Source of the DNA: a virus
IMG/VR virus record: IMGVR_UViG_3300021093_000101
Coordinates: 1 to 53,949 of that record
Direction: 5' to 3' (one strand)
DNA length: 53,949 bases
Shown: positions 34,566 to 41,973 of the stretch, piece by piece
How the letters are laid out: each line of letters opens with the position of its first letter
Position numbering within the stretch: the first letter of the stretch is position 1
Translations under genes and position numbers: made by a program
Notes under the pieces: generated by a model
Databases searched by the model: none
The model's input: the letters and a program-made list of their open reading frames with translations, nothing else
Told to the model about the DNA's origin: nothing

Positions 34566-35114
34566 CTAGCTGTTCTGCGACTGAGCTGGAGCTTTCCTTT
34601 GAGCTTTTTTTGCTGCGGTGTTAGCCTCCTTGACTTCTGCGTCTTGCTCAGCAGCAATAAATTCAACCACTTTTGTGATAATAGAACGAGGCAGGCCCTT
34701 GGTGTCTTCTAAGTCCCAATCAGACAGGTCTTGCCATTCGTTGTCAATCATGCCCTGACCTCGAGAGCGCATAAAGGCAGTAACCATGCGAGCATTAATG
34801 GCTTCCACGGAAGTAGTGCCAGTAATCATTGCAAGAGTTTCGTCAGTGAAGTCTGACAGCAGTTCTGCTTCGCTAATAGCACCACCGCCTTGAAGAAGGG
34901 CAAATGCTTCATCCAAGGGGATTTCCTTCGATGCAGCAATGCGCTTGGCCAATTGAACGGCACGAATGGTGGCTTGGCTTTGAAGCTTGCTGATTTCCTC
35001 TTGCTCAATGGCTTCCGCCACAAGCCAGCCATTGTATTTCTTCAGTCGAATGTCAGGAAGAAGATCGAAATAATCTTCAGCCTTAGTTTGGACTAGGAAG
35101 CTGTACTTGCTCAT
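34566..35114 (-). CDS. Tail assembly chaperone, G-like
   Basis: 182 residues from the ATG at 35114; a TTG two codons earlier is possible. Begins MSKYSFLVQTKAEDYFDLLP; helical middle (AVQLAKRIAASKEIPLDEAF; TGTTSVEAINARMVTAFMRS); basic Ala/Lys/Gln end. The slippery Lys169-Lys170 codons lie 12 residues before the stop. As in lambda, the short form should be the main product and the shifted G-T form the minor one, both coating the tape measure during tail assembly. Confidence 0.8.
   Translation of the reverse strand: MSKYSFLVQTKAEDYFDLLPDIRLKKYNGWLVAEAIEQEEISKLQSQATIRAVQLAKRIAASKEIPLDEAFALLQGGGAISEAELLSDFTDETLAMITGTTSVEAINARMVTAFMRSRGQGMIDNEWQDLSDWDLEDTKGLPRSIITKVVEFIAAEQDAEVKEANTAAKKAQRKAPAQSQNS
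34605..34611 (-). promoter_or_regulatory. -1 ribosomal frameshift site (A AAA AAA)
   Basis: Within the G-like gene, codons GCA AAA AAA GCT give the heptamer A AAA AAA followed by G. A Shine-Dalgarno-like AAGGAGG (plus-strand 34625-34631) ends 13 bases before it, the kind of stimulator known for bacterial dnaX. After a -1 shift the frame runs without a stop into the T-like frame; without a shift, translation stops 12 codons on. Gene position, heptamer, stimulator and open -1 frame all agree. Confidence 0.85.
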
Positions 35115-35340
35115 GATCAAGAATGTTTAGCAAAGCGTTGAACACTTTCACTCGTTCATGACTGGAGCGAAATTCTTTGGGAATCTCGACCAGGAACGAA
35201 TGGTTGTCGTTTGAAATTCTAATGGTGGTTTCGCGACAAGCAACAAGACAAAGAATGCCAGCTTGTAAAGCAGTGCCTTCTATTTCGTTGTTAATAGCGT
35301 GGACTGTTTTATCATGGCTATGGAGATAGTCAATTTTCAT
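35083..35340 (-). CDS. Small hypothetical protein before the tail chaperones
   Basis: 85 residues: DKTVHAINNEIEGTALQAGI, VACRETTIRISNDNHSFLVE, FRSSHERVKVFNALLNILDH. A small alpha/beta protein. The ATG overlaps the upstream stop (TAATG) and its own end overlaps the G-like gene by 32 bases, so all three are translationally linked. No family recognised; perhaps a tail assembly factor. Confidence 0.55.
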   Translation of the reverse strand: MKIDYLHSHDKTVHAINNEIEGTALQAGILCLVACRETTIRISNDNHSFLVEIPKEFRSSHERVKVFNALLNILDHEQVQLPSPN

Positions 35341-35810
35341 TAGGACGAAAATGCTGCTCGTATCCTATTTAATAATTCTTGCTTAATTTCACTGGTGTCA
35401 AATTTTTGAGGCACTGCAAGCTCATCAGTCCATTCGCGAGGTTTTAAATTTGTTTTGGATCCATCGTGGACATAACGGGCGTAAGCCTGACCGGCCTCGT
35501 TCTTGGCGTCCCACTTCCAACTGGCCATGGCAGTAGTAGGCGACAGCGTGACGTTGCAATTTTCCACGCCACTGTCGTACAGTTTTCCATAATCGTAAAT
35601 ATCGCGAGGACTGTCAGCGTCTCGTATTAGCGCCGTAGAGCTTTTGCGCTTAGTTTCCCCTGGATAGTCCCATTTAGGCGTTTTAAATTGCTGTTCCCAA
35701 TATTTTTCATTAATGTCTTCCCAAACCCACTGCTCAAAAGCTTGCGCTAATTTATTGGCCAAAACTTGAGCATTGCGCATGCGAGCGCCAGTAATCGTAA
35801 TGACGCTCAT
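35340..35810 (-). CDS. HK97 gp10-like tail-completion/neck protein
   Basis: 156 residues from the ATG at 35810, which overlaps the upstream stop (ATGA). RNAQVLANKLAQAFEQWVWE is the amphipathic start; ADSPRDIYDYGKLYDSGVEN, then ASWKWDAKNEAGQAYARYVH is the conserved core of gp10-type proteins (RDT.xLxxSI...A.YA.yvh). It occupies the joint between head and tail. Its place just before the tail chaperone region fits. Confidence 0.7.
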   Translation of the reverse strand: MSVITITGARMRNAQVLANKLAQAFEQWVWEDINEKYWEQQFKTPKWDYPGETKRKSSTALIRDADSPRDIYDYGKLYDSGVENCNVTLSPTTAMASWKWDAKNEAGQAYARYVHDGSKTNLKPREWTDELAVPQKFDTSEIKQELLNRIRAAFSS

Positions 35811-36217
35811 GATGGATATAAATGACGAAGCACTAGTTCGGGAATTACAAAACGACAACGTTCGTAAGCCACGTCGTCTCCAGGGGAATAACGAGGTGTG
35901 GAGTCAGGAAATCTTCTGATTATTCTTTCCATTGCCTCTGCGATTTCCTTGCCGTCGGGATTGTATTGGACTAAAATCACTTCCCAAAGCTGCCGTATTT
36001 TTACGGTGCCCCCCAAGGGCGAACGAGGGGAAAGCTCAGGATATTGTCGCATTGTCACTTCTAAGCCCACTGCTCTCCATTCGCTTGGCACGCTCTTTTG
36101 CCCCACCACGTACACGGCAGGAATAGAAGAGCCGTCTGGCAGGATGTACGAGCCGATTAAGCTTGGAGCGGCGTCCAGAAGCTCTGTGATGGTTTCGCGA
36201 AGTTGAGAGACATTCAT
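35807..36217 (-). CDS. Tail terminator/minor neck protein candidate
   Basis: 136 residues: LRETITELLDAAPSLIGSYI, SSIPAVYVVGQKSVPSEWRA, GGTVKIRQLWEVILVQYNPD, AMERIIRRFPDSTPRYSPGD. The size and alpha/beta pattern match small terminator or completion proteins found between tail tube and neck genes. A named family cannot be assigned. A terminator hairpin lies 15 bases upstream, so it may have a separate promoter or rely on read-through. Confidence 0.55.
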   Translation of the reverse strand: MNVSQLRETITELLDAAPSLIGSYILPDGSSIPAVYVVGQKSVPSEWRAVGLEVTMRQYPELSPRSPLGGTVKIRQLWEVILVQYNPDGKEIAEAMERIIRRFPDSTPRYSPGDDVAYERCRFVIPELVLRHLYPS

Positions 36218-36231
36218 AATGCCATGCTAAG

Positions 36232-36259
36232 AAAGAAAAAGCCTCCCGCAGGGGAGGCT
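36232..36259 (-). terminator. Strong intrinsic terminator after the tail tube gene
   Basis: On the minus strand AGCCTCCC, a 4-base loop and GGGAGGCT form a perfect 8-bp stem, followed by TTTTTCTTTC. It lies about 23 bases after the stop of the gene at 36282-36860. It would set a high tail tube level and lower expression of the neck and tail genes beyond it. Confidence 0.9.
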
Positions 36260-36281
36260 AAGGAAACCATGGGAGGGAAGG

Positions 36282-36860
36282 TCAGGAGTTGGGAGCAGTC
36301 GGAATGATGCTGCCAGCCTCTTCGGCGTTTTGATGGATGCCGATGCGACCACGGCTGGTCAGGTCGAAGGTCACTTCCACGAGGTTATCGGCAGGATAGC
36401 TCTCGTTGTAGTTCATAACGCAGGCAACAAAGGCCACGCGGTCATAGTAGTAAGTGTTGCCCGAAGCACCCAGTTGCTTGTTGATTTCCACATACACTTC
36501 GTGGTTTTTGTCATACCGCGAAGCACTAATGGTTTGGAAAGCTTCGTCGAAGCTATTGGGAATGAAGACGGTGCCATCAACGTCCTTCTGGAAGTAGGAG
36601 GTGATGGAAGCAGTGGCTTGGCTGGTAACGATCACGCTATCAGCAAAACCGCCGCCGCCAAGCAGATAGAATTCGGTGTTGCCATCGTTAAAGGCAACAG
36701 TGGCGGTAGTAGCTGCTTGCAGCGTATAAAGGGTGGGAGCGCCGCTAACAGTGAAAGTAGCGCCGCTTTGAGTGATGGTAGGACGAGCCGTCCCTGCAAT
36801 TGAGCCAACACGAACAATAACGTCTTGGCTCTTAACCAATTCTGTGGGGTGGTAGAGCAT
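36282..36860 (-). CDS. Major tail tube protein
   Basis: 192 residues: LVKSQDVIVRVGSIAGTARP, a Gly-rich turn (YLLGGGGFADSVIVTSQATA), then VDGTVFIPNSFDEAFQTIS, EVYVEINKQLGASGNTYYYD and NLVEVTFDLTSRGRIG. A beta-rich protein of the correct size with the closing strand usual in tail tubes. A strong terminator directly after it, in a region of weak signals elsewhere, points to a highly expressed structural gene. Confidence 0.75.
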   Translation of the reverse strand: MLYHPTELVKSQDVIVRVGSIAGTARPTITQSGATFTVSGAPTLYTLQAATTATVAFNDGNTEFYLLGGGGFADSVIVTSQATASITSYFQKDVDGTVFIPNSFDEAFQTISASRYDKNHEVYVEINKQLGASGNTYYYDRVAFVACVMNYNESYPADNLVEVTFDLTSRGRIGIHQNAEEAGSIIPTAPNS

Positions 36861-36899
36861 GATGATGCCTCAACAATGGAGAGAGAAAGTGGTCGAGCG

Positions 36900-37289
36900 T
36901 CAGACGTTCTGAACGCTTCCTTTGCCAACCAGTCTAAAAATTCCTCTGATTGGCGTGCCTAAGAATTGCCAATAATGTTCAGCAATTTGTTCATTAGGCA
37001 ATAGCTCAAACCGTCCTTCTCTTCCATTGATTGTGGCAGCAGCGGAGCTTCCAGGAGAGACGCCAGAGAGAGCCAAGGGGCTCGTCAATCTTCCCTCCAT
37101 GTAAACAGCCGTATTATCTGCACCAAGCAAATAATCGTACTGAGGATTCCGCTTTTGCCTCAAGGTGGCATAATACGTGACGCCCGAAGACAATGGCACG
37201 TAATTACCAGTGGATTGATCAACGGCATAGCCAGAAGCCACTGACCACACAAGCGTGGCATTAGCTAAAGGCAGGAGACCATTGATCAT
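36900..37289 (-). CDS. Head-tail connector/head closure protein candidate
   Basis: 129 residues, beta-rich: TLVWSVASGYAVDQSTGNYV, GVTYYATLRQKRNPQYDYLL, NTAVYMEGRLTSPLALSGVS, GREGRFELLPNEQIAEHYWQ and GTPIRGIFRLVGKG. Position between an adaptor-like protein and the tail tube, with a 4-base overlap to the adaptor, fits a stopper. No family named. Confidence 0.6.
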   Translation of the reverse strand: MINGLLPLANATLVWSVASGYAVDQSTGNYVPLSSGVTYYATLRQKRNPQYDYLLGADNTAVYMEGRLTSPLALSGVSPGSSAAATINGREGRFELLPNEQIAEHYWQFLGTPIRGIFRLVGKGSVQNV

Positions 37290-37600
37290 ACAACGAAGCC
37301 AATAGAAGAAGAACCAGCGACGGTTTCAAGCATTCGTTTGAACTCTTGGCCATATTGAGTGGCATTGAGTCCTTCGCCATACACTTTGCCTTCTGTGGCA
37401 CCAATTTGGATGCCCATTTGAGCCAATTGAATGGCGATAATGTGAGCCGCAAGGTGCTTTACTGCCCTGTCGGTTTGGCTACCAAACACATCAGCCGACG
37501 CATCGGCAGTTGCTTCAGTGATAGCCCCGTTCACAATTCCCGATGGATGGGGAGTGAATTCAGGGAAGCGCTCTAGAAAGCTTGCGTAGGTGACGGCCAT
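37286..37600 (-). CDS. Head-tail adaptor (DUF4054-like)
   Basis: 104 residues: MAVTYASFLERFPEFTPHPS, then a helical part ITEATADASADVFGSQTDRA, VKHLAAHIIAIQLAQMGIQI and YGQEFKRMLETVAG. The F..RFPEF start and xxLAAHxxA helix are the pattern of DUF4054/gp6-like adaptors that dock on the portal ring. Its neighbours agree. Confidence 0.75.
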   Translation of the reverse strand: MAVTYASFLERFPEFTPHPSGIVNGAITEATADASADVFGSQTDRAVKHLAAHIIAIQLAQMGIQIGATEGKVYGEGLNATQYGQEFKRMLETVAGSSSIGFVV

Positions 37601-37602
37601 GA

Positions 37603-37989
37603 TTATGCCTTTCCAGTGCGAATAGCTTCCAAACGCTTGTTAATGGCATTACGAATGCGCACTCGCCCTTCAATCTTTTTCCAATCGCCCAATTGCTCGG
37701 GATCATGGATAAGTTCAACAGTGCGAATGGCTTCGACGAGAGGAAGTTGAGAAAGAGTGCGAACATCCTGCGGAATGTTTTCTACAGTCAGTTGCTCTTT
37801 AAGCTCTTCGATGGCACCAATGGCCATAAGACGTTTAACGGTCCTGTTTTCCCGAGCTACTTTCCATTGACCCTCAGGCACTTCTTGGTTAAGACCAGGA
37901 GTGAGTTGGATCATTCCTCCGTCGGTGATAATGCCAAAGCCACCTTCACGCGGCGGGTTTTCAAGTTCGGGGCGATAAGCAATAAGCAT
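37603..37989 (-). CDS. Hypothetical protein in the head-neck region
   Basis: 128 residues: LIAYRPELENPPREGGFGII, DGGMIQLTPGLNQEVPEGQW, NRTVKRLMAIGAIEELKEQL, then a charged C-terminal helix (WKKIEGRVRIRNAINKRLEA). The first half looks like a small beta domain, the second helical. It stands between capsid and adaptor, where small head or spacer proteins are common. No family recognised. Confidence 0.6.
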   Translation of the reverse strand: MLIAYRPELENPPREGGFGIITDGGMIQLTPGLNQEVPEGQWKVARENRTVKRLMAIGAIEELKEQLTVENIPQDVRTLSQLPLVEAIRTVELIHDPEQLGDWKKIEGRVRIRNAINKRLEAIRTGKA

Positions 37990-38042
37990 TTGATGTTCAA
38001 AAAGAACTGTTGATTAGCTTAACGCCCCTCCCTTGACTACGC

Positions 38043-38951
38043 TCAAGCCGATTCTTGAACGTAAATGACGCTCTTGGGATAGTACAGAGCGACACCACCC
38101 ACACGGGCATGAGCAGGAACGATGAATTCCAGACCACGCTGCTGGGGCGGGAACAGTTCAAGCGGCTGAGGAATGTGCAGTTGCACTTTCTCGGGGTCAC
38201 GCTTGTACACCACCATCCGATTGGTGTTGAGCACGCTATTGCCAGCATCAAGCTGGTTCAGAGGCTCAACGTTACGGATGTAGGGGTTGGTGCGCAGGAA
38301 GTATTCCAGCACGGTCACATCCGAGGAGTCCGAATTACGACGAGTGGAGATCTCGCGGTAATCGTCATAAGCCATCAGGATGGTGTCGGGCTGCTCCTTC
38401 ATCTTGGAAGCGTTGATGATGGCAGTCACGCCATAGTTCAACAGTTCCAGCATTTCCTGAGCAGTGGTGCCGCTGCTGGTGAACCACTTGTCAGCAGTCA
38501 CCACATCAACGGTGGAGTTGTTCAGGAAGCCAGCCAGACCAACGGACGACTCTCCGAAGAAGGCCACATCTTCCACTTTCTCTTCGTAAGCACGACGCAC
38601 TGCAGAAGCACGGCGTTGCTCAAGAGCAATGTTGGCCATTTGAGCAGCACGCAGTTCTTGAACGGTGTAGCCGAAGCTGCCGCCAAACGAACGGATGTTG
38701 ATGCTCTTTTCCACCTGGCTGATGTCGGCACGGGGCAGATCATCGGCAGCATCCGCAATCAGACGGAACTCACCAGTGGAGTCCATGATGCGGTAGGTGA
38801 AGGTTTGGGCGCCAGGACCAGCTTCGCTGGTTACAGGCAGAATGGTCGGGTATTTGATGTCAGCGTACTGAACTTCAAACACCTGAGGGCGGATAAATTC
38901 AAGCTGACGCTCAAGAAAGAGCCCAGCTTCGTCCATGCGAAAATCAGACAT
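38043..38951 (-). CDS. Major capsid protein (DUF2184-like, HK97 fold)
   Basis: 302 residues from the ATG at 38951 with GGAGG about 8 bases upstream (a start at 38969 would include the ribosome site). EAGLFLERQLEFIRPQVFEV then YADIKYPTILPVTSEAGPGA; FGGSFGYTVQELRAAQMANI; LEQRRASAVRRAYEEKVEDV; FFGESSVGLAGFLN; the end ARVGGVALYYPKSVIYVQ. This is the DUF2184 capsid pattern. Next to a cement protein and a protease-scaffold, it is the head's main subunit. Confidence 0.9.
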   Translation of the reverse strand: MSDFRMDEAGLFLERQLEFIRPQVFEVQYADIKYPTILPVTSEAGPGAQTFTYRIMDSTGEFRLIADAADDLPRADISQVEKSINIRSFGGSFGYTVQELRAAQMANIALEQRRASAVRRAYEEKVEDVAFFGESSVGLAGFLNNSTVDVVTADKWFTSSGTTAQEMLELLNYGVTAIINASKMKEQPDTILMAYDDYREISTRRNSDSSDVTVLEYFLRTNPYIRNVEPLNQLDAGNSVLNTNRMVVYKRDPEKVQLHIPQPLELFPPQQRGLEFIVPAHARVGGVALYYPKSVIYVQESA

Positions 38952-38965
38952 TTGGGGGCCTCCTA

Positions 38966-39526
38966 TCAAGTGTCAGCGGTGAGGGTGAACGAAGGGCCGT
39001 TCAACTCAACAATCGCCAGGCCGGAGCCAGTGACGGAAGTGAGATAGCGAGCGTTCGACAGAACAGCGCTCTTGTTGGCAATAGCATCGCCAGTAAACTG
39101 ACCGGCATATTTAACGCCAGTAGCAGTGTGAATGACGCGCACTGCAGTGGCGGGGGTGCAATCGCCATGCACGTACACGGCAACAGCGCCTTCGTTGGCC
39201 ACGTTCAGCACTTGCTCATCCTTCACGCCAGGACGGCTGTTGGAATCAAGAGCGGTTTCGTCCACATAGGTGAGGACATTGAGGCCAACAACGGTTTCGC
39301 CAGTACCACCAAGAGTCTTGGCAGAATTAGCAACAGTGCCGCCGGAAGCATAAGCAACGACATTACCGAAGGCGATAACAGCGTTGGTTTCATTGACATA
39401 GGTGCCAATGGTATTGTCGCGAATGTCGGACAGTTGACCTTCCAGCAGGGGATCATGCTCCAGGGCATAAGCCTGTTGCACACCACCAGCGGTAGGAGAG
39501 CCCGAAGCAGTAAAAACTACAGCCAT
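38966..39526 (-). CDS. Capsid decoration/cement protein
   Basis: 186 residues, beta-rich: GVQQAYALEHDPLLEGQLSD, NAVIAFGNVVAYASGGTVAN, VVGLNVLTYVDETALDSNSR, LNVANEGAVAVYVHGDCTPA. Typical of structural cement or trimeric decoration proteins that lie between protease/scaffold and capsid genes in DUF2184-type phages. GGAGCG precedes the ATG. Confidence 0.75.
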   Translation of the reverse strand: MAVVFTASGSPTAGGVQQAYALEHDPLLEGQLSDIRDNTIGTYVNETNAVIAFGNVVAYASGGTVANSAKTLGGTGETVVGLNVLTYVDETALDSNSRPGVKDEQVLNVANEGAVAVYVHGDCTPATAVRVIHTATGVKYAGQFTGDAIANKSAVLSNARYLTSVTGSGLAIVELNGPSFTLTADT

Positions 39527-39529
39527 GGA

Positions 39530-40723
39530 TCAGCGCTCCTTAGAGACGGAGAGGGGGTTTTTCCAAGCGTTCTGCAGCTTTTCCATATAGGAAGCAGGAG
39601 CAGAAGCAGGAGTGGCGATGGAAGCAACGGCTTTGCGAAGCTCATCAGTGGTGGCAGAGTCGCTGCGAGGAGCAGCTTCGGCCAGAGTGTCAAACATGGC
39701 AGTCACATAATCGTCGGAACGCTCCGACAGATCAGCATCGCCACGAACGGCCTTGATAGAGGCTTCCATGATCTCACGGGCAGTTTTGCCAGCAAAATCA
39801 AAAGCCGAATCAAGAGAAGGACGAGCTTTGTCAATCAGAGCAATGCGCTCTTCAACAAGGCTGTCCACGTTGACTTGCTCAGCAGCGTCAAGCTCTTGCT
39901 TAAGGCTTGCCACCTCTTCAGCGAGGGCATCGGCGCGGCCTTCGGCAGCGTCGCATTTGCCTTGCATTTCTTTTTGCATGGCGTCCATTTCTTCCTTCAT
40001 TTTGGAAGCTTCGGACATCATGGCATCGTACTTTTTCTTCATGTCCTCGTAAGACATGCGGGCGTCGTCGCGTTCTTTAGTGATCGCCAGAGCTACGCTC
40101 TCGCTCACTTCAAACTCGGCGCCATCAAAATTGACCTTTGCAGTCATAGATGGTTCCTCAATGGTGGGAATCAGTGAAGGATCAGCAGCATCTAGACGAT
40201 CTAGATGAAGCTTCACTTGCGGGCCTGCGCGGCCCCGACGAACAACGGCCACGTGATTACCATTAATGGCACGTTGAATGCCATCGTAGTTCTCGCCGCC
40301 GTCAGTGACGCCAGGCGTAGGATCGTAATCAACCCTGTAGCCAGCGCTGACCTCCTTTGCATCTCCCCGCATAATGCGTGCAATAGCTTCTTGATCAGTA
40401 ATGGTCATGACGGCACGGACAAAGCCGTTGTCATAAACAATTTCTGAGCCAGTGAAGCCCACTTGATAGTCCTTTGTATTGGCGCTATCTAGTAGTACGG
40501 GAGGATGCTCAAAGGTGATTGCTTTGCCCGCAAATGAGGCCAAGCTTTCGGGAGACGCCACTTCTGTTTCAGGACGATATTCACGCCTAATGGAACCATC
40601 GGCATCGGTGTAATGTTGTACACCAGTGCGAGCAATGGTTGCCCAAGCACGAAGATAACCCTCAGGGGTTAGCTCGTACTTGTCAATGGGCGCGATGTCG
40701 TAACGAAAACATGTGTCGCTCAT
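39530..40723 (-). CDS. Prohead protease-scaffold fusion (DUF2213-like)
   Basis: 397 residues. N-terminal protease of the DUF2213 type: ITFEHPP (His73), AKEVSAGYR (Ser126), INGNHVAVV (His157), which fits the Ser/His/His set of phage head proteases. From about 195 the protein is a long charged coiled coil (KKKYDAMMSEASKMKEEMDA; ALAEEVASLKQELDAAEQVN) and ends in a helical part, as a scaffold. One gene thus provides maturation protease and internal scaffold. It starts the capsid transcript. Confidence 0.85.
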   Translation of the reverse strand: MSDTCFRYDIAPIDKYELTPEGYLRAWATIARTGVQHYTDADGSIRREYRPETEVASPESLASFAGKAITFEHPPVLLDSANTKDYQVGFTGSEIVYDNGFVRAVMTITDQEAIARIMRGDAKEVSAGYRVDYDPTPGVTDGGENYDGIQRAINGNHVAVVRRGRAGPQVKLHLDRLDAADPSLIPTIEEPSMTAKVNFDGAEFEVSESVALAITKERDDARMSYEDMKKKYDAMMSEASKMKEEMDAMQKEMQGKCDAAEGRADALAEEVASLKQELDAAEQVNVDSLVEERIALIDKARPSLDSAFDFAGKTAREIMEASIKAVRGDADLSERSDDYVTAMFDTLAEAAPRSDSATTDELRKAVASIATPASAPASYMEKLQNAWKNPLSVSKER

Positions 40724-40784
40724 ATATTAAAAATAACAAAATAAATGTATTAAACTACGATTCTTGTTCCATAGGTGAAACACC
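40724..40784. promoter_or_regulatory. AT-rich divergent promoter region
   Basis: Sixty-one bases between the protease-scaffold start (minus) and the HTH gene (plus) are very AT-rich, with TAATAC and TTATTTTG on the minus strand and TATTAAACT on the plus strand. The block would fit divergent promoters and an operator for the HTH protein. I could not identify a symmetrical operator. Confidence 0.35.
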
Positions 40785-41087
40785 GTGCGTCATTTGCTCA
40801 ATAGCACGACCAATGTTCTCAACATGCCTCACCTAGAGCGACGCATGCTTGTGGCTCAGCGCATGAAGGAGGCGCGTTTACATAGCGGCATGTCACAAAG
40901 AGACATTGCCAAAGAACTACACATTGGAGCAGCCACTTACTGCCGCATGGAAAGAGGAGAAAGCGAGCCGTCAGCAGTGCAAATTACGACACTCAGTGGT
41001 CTCTATGGAGTGACGGTGCTGTGGCTTCTTGGTCTGCCTAATTTCGTCGTAACTGTTGATCAATCCTCTTCATCGTCATCGTCTTGA
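40785..41087 (+). CDS. HTH (XRE/Cro-like) regulator
   Basis: 100 residues from a GTG with AGGTG about 8 bases upstream, or 87 from the ATG at 40824. The domain is a classic XRE helix-turn-helix: RMKEARLHSGMSQRDIAKEL, HIGAATYCRMERGESEPSAV, LSGLYGVTVLWLLGL. It ends in seven Ser encoded by a TCATCG-type run. It stands alone on the plus strand, facing the capsid operon, so it may control late genes. No integrase is visible, so lysogeny is not implied. The 3' end overlaps a convergent gene by 28 bases. Confidence 0.85.
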   Translation: MRHLLNSTTNVLNMPHLERRMLVAQRMKEARLHSGMSQRDIAKELHIGAATYCRMERGESEPSAVQITTLSGLYGVTVLWLLGLPNFVVTVDQSSSSSSS

Positions 41088-41371
41088 AGCCCTTCAAGCT
41101 GATTCTCAATGCCAGTCATTACATAAGATTTGGCAATGGCTTCAGCTTCAAAAACAAGCATTTTCACAGGATCAAAATACTCATGGGGCTTGTCATAGCT
41201 ATTCACAACAAAAATGTGAGTTTCATCTAGTCGCCCATTCTTAAAATGCTGCTCCTCGACTAGCCGCCAATTGGAAGTGTCACGATGTTCGTGAGCAGAA
41301 AGAATGCACAGCGCCTTCATCACGCCAATGCCATCTTCCTCATCTTCAATAACGCGCACGTATTCGCTCAC
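41060..41371 (-). CDS. Acidic hypothetical protein
   Basis: 103 residues: RVIEDEEDGIGVMKALCILS, WRLVEEQHFKNGRLDETHIF, PVKMLVFEAEAIAKSYVM, ending GLQDDDDEED. The acidic end is coded by the same bases as the Ser run of the convergent HTH gene. An alpha/beta protein of unknown role. It overlaps the upstream gene by 4 bases. Confidence 0.6.
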   Translation of the reverse strand: MSEYVRVIEDEEDGIGVMKALCILSAHEHRDTSNWRLVEEQHFKNGRLDETHIFVVNSYDKPHEYFDPVKMLVFEAEAIAKSYVMTGIENQLEGLQDDDDEED

Positions 41372-41718
41372 TGTTCCTTATTGCGACTTTCCACCATTGT
41401 AATGATGCGATTAGCCCACGCCCTGCCTGCATCTCCGCCCCATAGAAGCCATGCAATGTAACCAGCATCATTTTCGCCACCGCTTTTATTCTTTTCGTGA
41501 CGAGAAAAGAATGCCGCCATTCGTTTAATCGTCGCATAGCTGATTTTGCTACCACCGGCTAAATCACCAGCCCGCGCCACTCCACTGCCAATGCCCTGCT
41601 TGCCAGCTTCTTGGGTGGTCAAACCACCTTTGCCATGTTTCTTGCGAAGTTCAAGGCCGCGACGCGCTGCAGACCTTACAGACGATGGAGGGGCGAATGA
41701 TTCAGCGTCGCCCCTCAA
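41368..41718 (-). CDS. Conserved small phage protein (head-associated motif)
   Basis: 116 residues if begun at the TTG at 41718, which overlaps the previous stop (TTGA) and follows GGAAAGGA; the frame is open to 41805. APPSSVRSAARRGLELRKKH, LTTQEAGKQGIGSGVARAGD and KISYATIKRMAAFFSRHEKN form a conserved block that I recall in phage portal- or protease-linked proteins, often fused to larger ones. Here it is free-standing. Function unknown. Confidence 0.65.
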   Translation of the reverse strand: MRGDAESFAPPSSVRSAARRGLELRKKHGKGGLTTQEAGKQGIGSGVARAGDLAGGSKISYATIKRMAAFFSRHEKNKSGGENDAGYIAWLLWGGDAGRAWANRIITMVESRNKEQ

Positions 41719-41969
41719 TCCTTTCCCATGGAATCTTCCACTTCTTTTTCTTCCATTTCGTTTTCCTCTTCTTCGCCCATAATGGTCATGACATAGCTGT
41801 CCCAATATTCATCACTCTTTCCTTGGCGGCTCATGCCAGCTTCTGACAAAGCAATTGCAATTGCTTGCTTGCGATTTGTAACAGGCTTTTTATCGCTGCC
41901 CTTAAGGGTGCCAGCCTTAAATTCACGCATCACCTTGCGAACTTTGGCTTGCTTTTGCTTGCTAGTCAT
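41715..41969 (-). CDS. DUF6496-like small protein
   Basis: 84 residues from the ATG at 41969. QKQAKVRKVMREFKAGTLKG then SDKKPVTNRKQAIAIALSEA is the DUF6496-type pattern, a short basic helical motif widespread in phages; the tail is acidic (GEEEENEMEEKEVEDSMGKD). The gene is coupled to the next one. Function unknown, probably linked to head proteins. Confidence 0.65.
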   Translation of the reverse strand: MTSKQKQAKVRKVMREFKAGTLKGSDKKPVTNRKQAIAIALSEAGMSRQGKSDEYWDSYVMTIMGEEEENEMEEKEVEDSMGKD

Positions 41970-41973
41970 GATC

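Noticed and set aside
38055-40177. Long plus-strand frames (330 and 349 codons) antisense to capsid, cement and protease genes
   Set aside because: They mirror GC-biased third positions of the real minus-strand genes, have no domain, and lie over strong protein families on the other strand.
40785-41087. Lysogeny repressor
   Set aside because: An XRE fold alone is not enough; no integrase, excisionase or att-like repeats were seen.
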